Positions 1 to 9,672 of a DNA stretch of 64,000 nt are shown here, in pieces. The stretch's first letter is position 1. Each line of letters opens with the position of its first letter. Under the pieces are notes generated by a model, which worked only from the letters and a program-made list of their open reading frames with translations, ran no database searches and had not been told where the DNA came from. The DNA comes from Echeneis naucrates (lineage: Eukaryota > Chordata > Actinopteri > Carangiformes > Echeneidae): the NCBI RefSeq assembly GCF_900963305.1, contig NC_042511.1:1058910-1122909 (forward strand), in the 5' to 3' direction. The translations under genes and the position numbers were made by a program.

Positions 1-1700
1 TGTGAAATAACAGTTGTGACGTCTGCCAGGGTCAAATCAGAGGTGTCTGTTTCCTGTCAACAAAAACTGCAATATAACAAACACCACAACAATAAAACTG
101 TGATATTCATCGATTTATGGGCTGTTTGACAGAAAATACTATTTTTAGTATTTGTTGCATTTGTTGCTTGTGTAAAGTGTGCTGCTACTGGAATTTGAAT
201 TTTCTATCAGCTCCAGTTTTAGTCGTTTATTCTTCACACATGTTGAAGACTTTGACAGCTTTGCATTTGAAATCTGAGGTCATTTTGGATTTCAGTGTTG
301 ATAAATAAAAAAAATTACATTTTACATGATAAAGAAAAGAGACACTAGCTGCAGCTTTATTGAATTCAAAAGAAAAGACCCAAGTTTTTATTTTAATTTT
401 CTGTCTCCACATTAGAGGACAAAAGGTCATGAGGATGAGGGGTTCATCATGTAATGAACACAAATGTGCCTGGTACATTTACACTGTATGTTTATATAGA
501 CAATGCAGCCATTTGAACTGAGAGAAAGAGGAGGCAGTAGGTAGGTAGAGGGAGGGTAAGGAAGAGAGAGACAGAGAGAAAGAGAATGGGGGAGAGAACA
601 GGAGAGAGAGGGGGAAGGGCAAGGCAGTTCCAGTGTCAGTTTCTCACTCTCAGTGTCCGGTGTCACTTCTCTGGAGGACAAGACACGAGAGGAACGAGGG
701 AAGGACACAAAGACCCGTCCAGGTAAGACCACATTAGAGTGACTGCTGTGTCTATCAGGGTTCTGTTCACAGAAACCAGAAATGTCTTCAGGGATCATAT
801 GAAAACATTAGACTGCACATCTTTGATAATCTGATGTGCTGTTAATAATCGTGCACCAAAGACTCATATAGACTGAGGTTAGATGATCGATCGCAGATTT
901 AATATGTCCAAATCTATTAGGCCTATTTTTTATGCAGCAAATAATGAACAAAACTGTGTTCACATTACATTTACTGATTTTCTTGTCAGTATTGATCAGG
1001 CACACTTTTAAAGAATGATCTTATAAAATTAATAGGGTGAATAAACAGTAAACTGGAGATGATGACAACAATCTGTGCAGATTAGAAACAGGTAACAGGA
1101 ATCAACTAAAACCGAGTGTGAACATACCACCAGTCAGACTTTATTGTTTAAAAGAGCCAACTAATCACATTATTTTATCCATAAAAATTTTATGCAATGC
1201 TGACGTCGATGCAGTTCATCTACAGAGGAGCTACATGAGCAACCACGGCCCCTCTGGGAGTTGCAGAACCCTGAACTGTGTATCAAAGCAGTGGTGAAAT
1301 CTTTCTGTGCAACCCAGAGTGAATGTCTACAGTTATATTTTTTTAGATTGTGTAGTCGCACAACAGGTCATTAATTCATTCCTCCGGCCCCGGTGAGGCC
1401 CCTGTGGCTCCGTGATCGGAAAGCAGAGGCAGCCAATTAAAACATTTATGAGTGCCCACGTCTTCGGCTAACACTCCTCTCAGCTTCCCGACTATCCGTT
1501 CCAGTTACCTGGTGACGTGGCTGACCAAAGTCATCTGACCTTGTCAGTAAGGCTGTGATTGGCTGTTATGCCCATCAATCAAAAACAGCACACCCCTTTA
1601 ATTAAAAACAATCTCAAATTCAGTTATTAAAAACAAAACAAACAAAAAAACCAACTATAAATGAAAAATAAATATTCTGAAATTTCAAACTTGGCGCCAG
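1..1700. other. no gene recognised
   Basis: Only short open frames are present. A GAGA/GGAGAG-rich simple stretch lies at about 520-620, and a good donor-like site (CCAG then GTAAGACC) follows at 723, which could close a noncoding first exon. Nothing else can be supported. Confidence 0.5.
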
Positions 1701-1707
1701 AATGCTT

Positions 1708-1850
1708 GTGGGCGGGGCCTTCCAGCTAAGACCCGCCTCTAAAGACCGCCCACCGGCAGTGAACCACAGCCGCACAAGAGTGGCAAAGCCTGCGCATGCG
1801 TAGATGAGCCCTCGACGGCCAAGGAGGGGAGAGAACTGCGCATGCCCAAA
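1708..1850. promoter_or_regulatory. orphan promoter-like patch with GC box and two NRF1-type motifs
   Basis: A GC-rich patch in an AT-rich background. It contains a GC box (GTGGGCGGGGCC, 1708-1719), a perfect NRF1-type palindrome TGCGCATGCG (1791-1800) and a second copy CTGCGCATGC (1836-1845). Paired NRF1 sites are typical of TATA-less vertebrate promoters. I could not tie it to a first exon with certainty on either strand; the only downstream candidate is the small signal-peptide-like exon near 2549. Confidence 0.4.
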
Positions 1851-2507
1851 TTATAATGACAGACTATGAGACTGAGCAGCTTTAGAAAACGTTCAACACT
1901 TTAATCTACAGTTTTAGTGCAGATTATTAAGTTTAGTCGCTGTCCTATATGTAAAATATATATGCAGGTCATTTGGCTGTGATTCTTCTTCGTGCAGTTT
2001 TAACCAGATATTTGGGCTCAGTGTTTTCTGCATGTGAGCTGAATCTCTTCAGCAGCCTCTGAAGGCCACAACCAACATTACACAACAAAATAACAGCATG
2101 AGGACAAACGCACACAGACTGAAAGTGTAACATCTCTTCAGGAAGAAAACCATGCAAACCTCTTCATTGTATATATTAAAGGTTCATGTAACACACACCT
2201 TCAGGACCTTCAGTCTGGTCCTGGTGCCAGGTGGACTGGACCGGGTGTCGCTCTGAGGCTGCACGGGTTCAGAGAGCGTCAGGACCCCAGAGTGACCTCA
2301 TCCTGTACACCAAAGAAGAAGAAGCTGTTCTCCCACAGTCCCAAAAATAAAAGAGTGAGCCTCTCTGGAAAGACTTCACTGCTATTCTTGATGCATTCAT
2401 CGCCCTGTAGTTTGTCTTTTGTATGAAAATACAGAATATCATCATTGATTATTATTAATCTGACTCTACATGAACCGTTTAGTTTTTTTTTTTCTTTTCA
2501 CTCCAGG

Positions 2508-2653
2508 CTGTCACGTCAGGGCAGACGGAGGAGTCCACACTGTCCACCATGAGGACTGTGGCTGTGATTCTGTTAGCTGGTTTATTCACATTTTCTTCCA
2601 ATCTATTGGATCTAAAGTTCTTGAATTTATACAGTAAAATCAGTTACTGTTGA
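2508..2653 (+). other. possible exon encoding a signal-peptide-like start, gene not recognised
   Basis: A pyrimidine-rich tract ends in CTCCAG at about 2507. It is followed by a short leader and an ATG at 2549 opening a 34-codon frame that starts MRTVAVILLAGLFTFSS, which has the hydrophobic profile of a secretory signal. The frame stops at 2651-2653, and no convincing donor or downstream coding exon was found. It could be exon 2 of a gene whose noncoding exon 1 ends near 722, a decayed secreted-protein gene, or chance. The family is not identified. Confidence 0.25.
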
Positions 2654-3599
2654 ATGAAGTTGACCCATCGCTGCGATGACTGGCAGACAACCAGTCAGAA
2701 ATAAATGAGTGAAGACAGAAATGGTGTTTTGGGTGGACATGTTTCAGGTTTCACTCTCAGCGACCCTGCAGGACTCCCTGCAGTGAAGTCAATCTGGTTT
2801 CCTCCCAGAATCACAGTAACCTTTTCCTCAATTAAATGGTTTACCAGCAATAATAATCACCTCCACTTCCTGGTATTTCTTTTGTTCTAACAGGCCACGG
2901 CTAAATTGGGTTTGATGTTTTACTCGTTAAAGTGCTAATCAGGTTTAAATTTGGATGTCTGAAAGTTGAAGATAAAATATCTGTGTGATGATTTTTCTTA
3001 ATAATTTTTATTTTTTCAAAATGCCTTCCTCCCAGTCGTTTATTTCCACCTGCTGTGGCATCATTGAGCCACAGGAGGGGAGCGTTCCCACATAACAGCT
3101 GGACTTTCATTTAGAATATGGAATTCTTTCATATGTACAGTTCACATCTTATATTGAACAGATAAACATTTTTTACGTATTCATATAAATGAATCTTTGT
3201 GCTTCCTTGTTTGTCGTGTCTCAGATCCAAATGAAGGAGCTGAAGGAGGATTATGAACAGTCACATAGGAAATCCTGTGTGCTACTTTGTCGCTCAGGCC
3301 GACAGTGAAATGTCAGTTCAGCTTTTGTTTAGAGAGAACAGAGGAACACACCTTCACACAGGAATGACAGCGCAGTGCCTATTTTCGGTGAGAAAATTGC
3401 TGTAATTTTTCAGCTCTTTCATGTGAAGAGAATCACAACAAGAAGTAAATTAAAAACACACCTGCTTCCTGCTTGTGCTGTGAATCAGCTGCTAAACCTG
3501 TTTTTATGTAAATGATGCAGTCAGATTGATTCACTTGTGTCCACATAGACTGTGTTTTTCAATATTTTGGTCTAATTTTAATTGTTAACCTTCCTAAAC

Positions 3600-3800
3600 C
3601 ACTTCATCTGTCTCCATGTGGGACGCTCCTATTGGCTCCAGTGGGTGATGTTTCTGGGTTCACTGTTCCGAAGAATGGGCAGAACTCCTGATCAGCTAAA
3701 GATTAAAAACAACCCAAACACATGAGAGGAACTTTTCTGTGGAGAAAAGTGTGAACTGATCAGACAGGATCAGCCGATTCTGGATATGAGGAGAGCTTTC
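3600..3800. repeat. dispersed repeat, copy 1 (also near 48.66 and 51.72-52.06 kb)
   Basis: This stretch contains GGACGCTCCTATTGGCTCC, then CCCAAACACATGAGAGGAAC and a CTGATCAGACAG motif. The same words recur at 48640-48760 in the same orientation and at 51720-52060 in reverse complement, so it is a moderately repeated interspersed sequence. No coding capacity or terminal repeats were recognised. 2654-3600 and 3800-4290 hold nothing that I can name. Confidence 0.5.
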
Positions 3801-4289
3801 TTTTATTTTAAATCCTCAGTTTGGAAGAAAAAACACAAACAGATGAAAAAAAGGAAAAAGGTTAAAGGTTAAAGTGAGATTATTAGTTCAAATACATCTG
3901 AGCAGTAAATAAGGAAACAAATAGTTTTTCTCGGACTGCTTCAGTTCAGACTTCCTGAAAGTTCATACAAAAGTGACACACCAGAAATAACCCAGACAAA
4001 CCAGTTGGCTGCGCCTTCTGTGCCATCTGGCCCCGTTCTAGGAAATCACAGGCATCCTTCCAACCTGGTTTGTCCACATTTCTTCCAGTCACTTCAAGTG
4101 CCACAGAGGAAGGTCTGTGGAGGATGAGTCTGTTTGCATGTCTTTTCTTATCTCAGGCCTACAGGGATCAACACTTCATCATGAATGTGGTGCAAACCCA
4201 AAACCAGTTTTTTCGGAGGAGAAATTTCCTGAGATGAGCCATCTTCTCCAACACAAAACTCACAACTACACTGAAACACAAGTTCTCCC

Positions 4290-4515
4290 AACTCGTCCCA
4301 TCCATGCATCTTCTACCTCTGTTTCCTGGTCAGGGGGGTTCTGGAGCCAATCCCAGCTCACCCTGGACAGGTGTCCAGTCCATCACAGAGCCAGAGCCAC
4401 CAGTGAACGGAGGGAGGAAAGCGGAGCAGCCGGGGAAGCCAACGCAGACCCAGGGAGAACATGCAGACTCTGCACAGAAAGGATCCGGGCCGGAACCGAA
4501 CCCACGACAGCGCTC
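4290..4515 (+). repeat. common teleost interspersed repeat, copy 1
   Basis: It contains the phrases GTTCTGGAGCCAATCCCAG, CTGGACAGGTGTCCAGTCCA and GGGAGAACATGCAGACTC, which belong to a very abundant fish repeat. A second copy lies at 56665-56935. The family name is uncertain; it behaves as a short nonautonomous element. The open frame across it is a by-product of its composition. Confidence 0.6.
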
Positions 4516-4870
4516 CAATCATTTAAAAAAATAAAAAAGAAGAAGAAGAAACTTAAAGGATTTTTGTAAACACACACAGAAGAAGAAAGAATTATGAAGA
4601 ATTGTGAATAGAACTGCGTATATACACACATACATACACAAAATATGCATATGCATAATATATACATACACAAGTTCCCATTTAGCTACAATTTTATTTT
4701 ACAGAAAATAAAACACCTCGAGGCCAAGTTGAGATCTATGTCAACCTGTTTGTTATTCACCTTGTGTTTTCACTGAGCATCCATAGAATCGTTTAGTTTC
4801 CTCTTCCTTGAAGGAAATCAAAAAGCTGTGAGGTCACTAAAACTGGTTGTTCCACATGTTGGAGTGAAGC

Positions 4871-4935
4871 TATAAAAACTCTGTCCCTTTTGACTCAGAG
4901 CAGAACTCAGGTTAAAGTTAGAGAGGTGAACGTGG
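4871..4935 (+). promoter_or_regulatory. TATA box with possible noncoding first exon
   Basis: TATAAAA at 4871-4877 is followed about 30 bases later by a purine-rich leader and a good donor (ACGTG then GTGAGTAAC, donor at about 4935). This could be the promoter and 5' noncoding exon of the first lysozyme-like gene, whose coding exon 1 has acceptor-like sites (TTGCAG near 5936, GACACAG near 5976) just before its ATG. The link is inference from spacing and strand. Confidence 0.35.
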
Positions 4936-5987
4936 TGAGTAACTATTTTTATCTCTTATCCTTCGTGTTATTCGTCATTTCTTTACCATTTAACGATGTG
5001 TCAGATGTTATATTTGAAATGATCTTTAAGTCCTAAATATGTGAGAAAAAGAGGAGACAATAAAAAAATATAAAACATATATTCACAACAAATTGATTCT
5101 GAAAATGTTTTACTTTCTGTTAGAACTGTTTTTATTTTTAATGATTTACTTTAACTACTAATTTAATAACATTATTTGATAATTTAATGTCTTTTTAAGC
5201 CTCCAGGACTAACCCTAACCCTTTTTCCAAACAATAAACTCACATCTGATAAATATTTAAAAAGGTAAAAATTTAATTTTACAGGCTGTTAAAAAGTGTC
5301 ACATAATTTAGTCGTACAAGTAAAAATGAATTTCATCTGGACATTAGTGGAGATGACAAATCCTGTCATCAAATGTAAAAAGACAGTGTGGGACTTCAAA
5401 TTTTGAAACTAAAGCAAAGCAAATTAAAATACAGGATGCATGAAAAAAGACAAGAGAATGAAATGACGTTTGTTTTCAGGCGGTTCTGTTTGAATTCTTT
5501 AAGGAGCCCTTCAGTCCAGCAGCAGGGAAATAAAACTGAAACTCTTCGATGGACTGAGTCAAAGCAGTTAAAGCTGCAGGGAGACCCAGCCCACCGTCAG
5601 ACAAACAGAATGCTGATTTCAATCTCCAGTTCACCTCATTTCGAATTTATTCTCGTGGAACTCAGAACCTGAGTCACCGTGAGGTCACCCTCAGCTTGTG
5701 TTTGTCCGTCAGCCATCTTTGTTTTTTAAAAGAGATTTAGAGGAGAAGGTGAATCCCACCTGCTTTGCACTCAGTCTGTCAGTCACACAGCAGCCCCGCC
5801 CCCTGACCCCGCCCCTTTCCCTCTAAATTAACACCATGTATTTCAGACTGAGACCAGAAACTCATCAGGGAGGAGGAGGGACATTTTCCTATAGACTTCA
5901 ACACGGTGTGACCTTGTGATAAGATAAGATTGCAGGTTCAAGGCTTTGGACTCACAACATTTGATTTCTGACACAGACGCTGCAGAC

Positions 5988-8342
5988 ATGAAGACGGTTC
6001 TGCTGGTTCTGGTCCTGGCCGTTCTGGTTCCGGGCCTCGCTGAAGGCCGGATCATCTCCAGATGTGAGCTGAAAGAAAAACTGAGTGCGGCGATCACCCT
6101 GCCAAAGCGCTTCCAGCAGATCAGAGAGCAAATCCTGTCTATAGGTGAGGACATTTAGTGCTAACACACACGGTCACAGGACACAAGGACACAAAACAAC
6201 ATCAACAGCTGGTTAACTATTTCAACAGTCAAATAAGACAGGCGAAAGTTAAATGTTCATTTCTGCCAATGAAGAGAAATCATTCAAAATATGAATTTAA
6301 TTATTTAATGCAAGGATGGAAAAGTTAATGTTGGCCTTTTGAACATTTGGATTTAATGATTATAAAGAGACAAAAAAACAATCACAACAGGAAACTACAT
6401 GTACAAAATGACAGCAAAGTGAAAAACTATGACTGAAAACAGACGGCAAAGGACGACAAACAGACTAAACTACAAAAAATAAATAAATAAAATAAATAAA
6501 AATCTAAGCAGCTTCTGTCTGTCTTGTCAGTTACCTGTGAAATCGACAGGTTGTCTCACCTGAACACCAGCCTGGTCCGGGTGGAGGGCCAACGGCAGTA
6601 CACGACAGTCAGGCCGACAACCGAGCAGACCACTAAAGTTATGACCACCAAAGCAAAGCACATCAGAAAGACGAATACCAAGGCAAAGACCGCCAAGGTG
6701 AAGACCGCCAAACCTGTAACCGCCCCACCTGTAACCGCCAAGGCGAAGACCGCCAAACCTGTAACCGCCCCACCTGTAACCGCCAAGGTGAAGACCGCCC
6801 CACCTGTAACCGCCCAACCTAGCCCAATTACAACACTTCCTCTGCCCTCGGATGTCACAACCCCTCCACCAACCCAGGAAAGGACCCTCAGCAGACAAAA
6901 ACGGGAGGCAGGCGCCCTCAGCAACGATGACTCCAACTGGAACAAGGCGATCAAAACTCTGGACCGCCTGCTGAATTCGGAGGGAAAAGGCTTTGATGAG
7001 GAGGAGCTGATGGAGGACGACAACCACACGACCGGTGATGAGGAGGACGGAGAAGACGAGACAACAGATGAGGTGGAGGAGGTGACAGAGGACACCAACG
7101 AGATGGTTGAGGAGGAGGAGGAAAACAGTATGGACGAGCAGGATGAGGTGACATTGGAGGAGGAGGACGAGGAGGAGGTGGAGGACGAGGAGGAGGAGGA
7201 GGAAGGGAGTGATGTGGACCATCCAGAGGAAGACAGTATGGACGAGCAGGAGGAGGTGACATCGAGCCCAAAGGAGGTGGAGGAGGTGGAGGAGGTGGAG
7301 GAGGAGGAGGAGGAGGAGGAAGGCAGTGATGTGGACGATCCAGAGGAAGACAGTATGGACGAGCAGGAGGAGGTGACATCGAGCCCAAAGGAGGTGGAGG
7401 AGGAGGAGGAGGTGGAGGAAGGCAGTGATGTGGACGATCCAGAGGAAGACAGTATGGACGAGCAGGAGGAGGTGACATCGAGCCCAAAGGAGACAGTTGA
7501 GGAGGAGGACGAGGAGGAGCTGGAGGACGAGAAGGTGGAGGAGCTGGAGGAGATGGAGGAGGAGGAGGAGGAGGAGGAAGGCAGTGATGTGGACGATCCA
7601 GAGGAAGACAGTATGGACGAGCAGGAGGAGGTGACATCGAGCCCAAAGGAGACAGTCGAGGAGGAGGACGAGGAGGAGGAGGAGGAGGAGGAGATGGAGG
7701 AGCTGGAGGACGAGGAGGAGGAGCTGGAGGAGGAGGAGGTGGAGGAGATGGAGGAGGTGGAGGACGAGGAGGAGGAGCTGGAGGAGGAGGAAGCGATCCA
7801 GCAGTTCTGGTCTCTCGGCTTTTATGGGCTCTTCCAGCTGTCAGACAGCCACTTCTGTGCCTCCGGTTATCGCTGGTCCAGGAACAAGTGCGGCAGAAAC
7901 TGCTCTGGTGAGTCTTTCACAGAAACGTCTGCGGTCACATTCACATCGTCTCTCCGGTTTTAATGAATGCCTGCTGTGTTTCCCCTGAAGCCTTCACTGA
8001 TGACGACATCACGGATGACATCGATTGTTTGGTGAAGACTGAGTACTGGTGGTAAGTTCATAATTCATCATAACTCCTTTGATCCAGTCAGGAAGTTCCA
8101 ACCAGATAACCTGATTGTCGTTTTCAGGATAGTGACCTTCTAATTTTGGAGACAAATATGCTGACAAATTAAAATGTTACAAATTTTACAGCAGCAGCTC
8201 CATTTTGGTAAAAAATGACGAAGGGAAGGCCTTTCTGTGGAGAAGTAAAGTGATTAAAGTGTTTTTTCAAAACAGGCTGTTGCTGAGAAACGCCTCTGAC
8301 AAGTGTTATGCTGCCAAGGACTTCCTGAGTGAATGTCAATAA
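5988..8342 (+). CDS. secreted C-type lysozyme-like protein with giant acidic insertion, 4 exons
   Basis: Coding exons are 5988-6144, 6531-7907, 7991-8051 and 8276-8342, all GT-AG with phases 1, 1, 2, giving 553 residues. Exon order and phases are those of vertebrate lysozyme C. Residues 1-20 form a signal peptide (MKTVLLVLVL...), followed by RCELKEKL, the lysozyme helix A motif. The end of exon 2 encodes YGLFQLSDSHFC (about 484-495), then KCGRNCS, and exon 3 AFTDDDITDD. All eight lysozyme cysteines can be assigned. The catalytic Glu35 and Asp52 positions read Leu and Phe, so muramidase activity is unlikely. Between cysteines 2 and 3, where lysozyme has about 33 residues, there are about 430: a Lys/Thr/Pro/Ala repeat, a furin-type RQKR (174-177), then Glu/Asp-rich repeats. 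I chose the ATG at 5988 over an in-frame ATG 14 codons upstream because only it starts with a signal peptide. Function is unknown; a secreted, highly anionic binding protein is inference. Confidence 0.85.
6700..6815 (+). repeat. coding repeat of Lys/Thr/Ala/Pro motif
   Basis: Inside exon 2 of the first lysozyme-like gene, 13-15-codon blocks of the type KTAKPVTAPPVTAK recur about three times with near-identical DNA. This gives a basic, proline- and threonine-rich stretch directly before the furin-type site. Such TAP/PVT repeats are plausible O-glycosylation targets, which is inference. Confidence 0.8.
7040..7795 (+). repeat. coding Glu/Asp repeat with four copies of a 24-residue unit
   Basis: About 250 codons are almost entirely GAG and GAC. 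Four copies of a unit starting GSDVDDPEEDSMDEQ and ending EVTSSPKE are separated by variable poly-Glu spacers. The copies are nearly identical at DNA level, showing recent expansion, and the frame stays open throughout. Apparent long proline-rich frames on the opposite strand are mirror images of this repeat. Confidence 0.9.
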
Positions 8343-8351
8343 ACAGCTGCC

Positions 8352-8386
8352 TCATCTTCATCTTCATCTTCATCTTCATCTCCATC
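8352..8386 (+). repeat. CATCTT hexanucleotide microsatellite in the 3' UTR
   Basis: About five tandem CATCTT copies begin ten bases after the stop codon of the first lysozyme-like gene. Confidence 0.85.
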
Positions 8387-8605
8387 TCTGCGTCATTTTG
8401 ATCAAGTTCCTCAGCAAACAAACAAACTCAGAGTTAAACTCTCCGTCACTACGTACGCCATCTTTGACTCGGCTCCTCTGTGGGGACGCCTTCACGCTGC
8501 CCTGCCGGACACACGGAGGGCTGCTGAATAATAAATACACCTCGTGGTGACGAATGCACACAAAAAAAACTAAGTTAAGCTGATCCTCTGCTTCCTGCGA
8601 TCTTT

Positions 8606-8611
8606 AATAAA
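8606..8611 (+). terminator. polyadenylation signal of first lysozyme-like gene
   Basis: AATAAA about 265 bases after the stop codon, followed by a GT-rich stretch (GTGTGTTTTC). An earlier AATAAA-type hexamer sits near 8529. Confidence 0.6.
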
Positions 8612-8639
8612 GATGTTTTGCTTGTACGATGTGTGTTTT

Positions 8640-9672
8640 CATTCTCTGATCTGATTTCTACAATCAGTCACTCAACATGGCTGCACCGGTTTGTGAACTG
8701 AATCCTTTGAGGTTTACCAAACACTTTTCTCCAAATACTGTTTCTAAACTTTTGCTGCCACCTGAAATATGAGAAGAATAAATAAAAGGGTGAAAGAGAA
8801 CAAACAAAGGTAACTCTAAACAGGCAGATCTACCTCGTTTTAAAAGGTGTCCACTTGGTGTTGGTCCAGAGACTCAGAGACTCAGACCACAGACAGATCT
8901 CTGGATCTGGATCTGCTGGAGTCTGGACTGGATGTAGAGTCACTCACCAGGTGAATGATATCCAGCACAGTCTGAGTCAGGAGGTCGGTGCTTTATAGTC
9001 CTGCTCAAACAACTCTCCACATATGTTACTGAGCCGGTCTGATCCAGTTTGAACCTGATCAGACCGCATCCTGAAGGGAAATTCACTCATTCACTCACTC
9101 AGGGAGATTCACTCATTCATTCATGTGCTTCACCTCCAACATGACAGCTGGTTAATAACTCCGCTCCACTTTAGGGGATCAGGATTGCTCCACAATAAGA
9201 AGGTCACAGGTTGGACTCAGACACACCAGACAAAAGCAGACAAGTGAATTTGTTCCACAGAGTTTGAACAAAGCTGATGTGTTCCTCTGCTCAGATTTCT
9301 GCTCTTGTTGGGGTTAACATGATATCCGTGCTCGGGATCAGAATCACGGCCTCCCATTCGACACGCTGTCACATTGCTGGTGCTGACACGCGATCCTCTG
9401 TAATCATCAGTGGGAAGATAAGCTGCTCTGCTGCTCATGGCCGCGTTCTTTTCAACAAGACCAAGGCGTCGCCCACACATCAGAAAAGGTGTTTTCAGGC
9501 AGACAGATCAATTTTCCTCAAACGACCTCTTTAGAACCCAGAATTGTAAACTCTTCCAGATCCGGCCATTATCTGCCCTGAACAAAAGACGTGGGCCGTC
9601 TCTGTGAGTTATGAGCCGTGAGCTCTCATATCACGGATGTTTCCAGAGTCAGACTACGGAGGACTGGCGACG
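8640..9672. other. intergenic region between the lysozyme-like genes
   Basis: No coding exon was recognised. A small CATT/CACT repeat (ATTCACTCATTCACTCACTC) lies near 9080-9125. The region presumably holds the promoter of the second lysozyme-like gene, but no clear TATA element stands out. Confidence 0.5.

Noticed and set aside
6951-7646. 231-codon proline-rich frame on the minus strand
   Set aside because: Antisense of the GAG-rich acidic exon of the lysozyme-like gene; no independent gene evidence.
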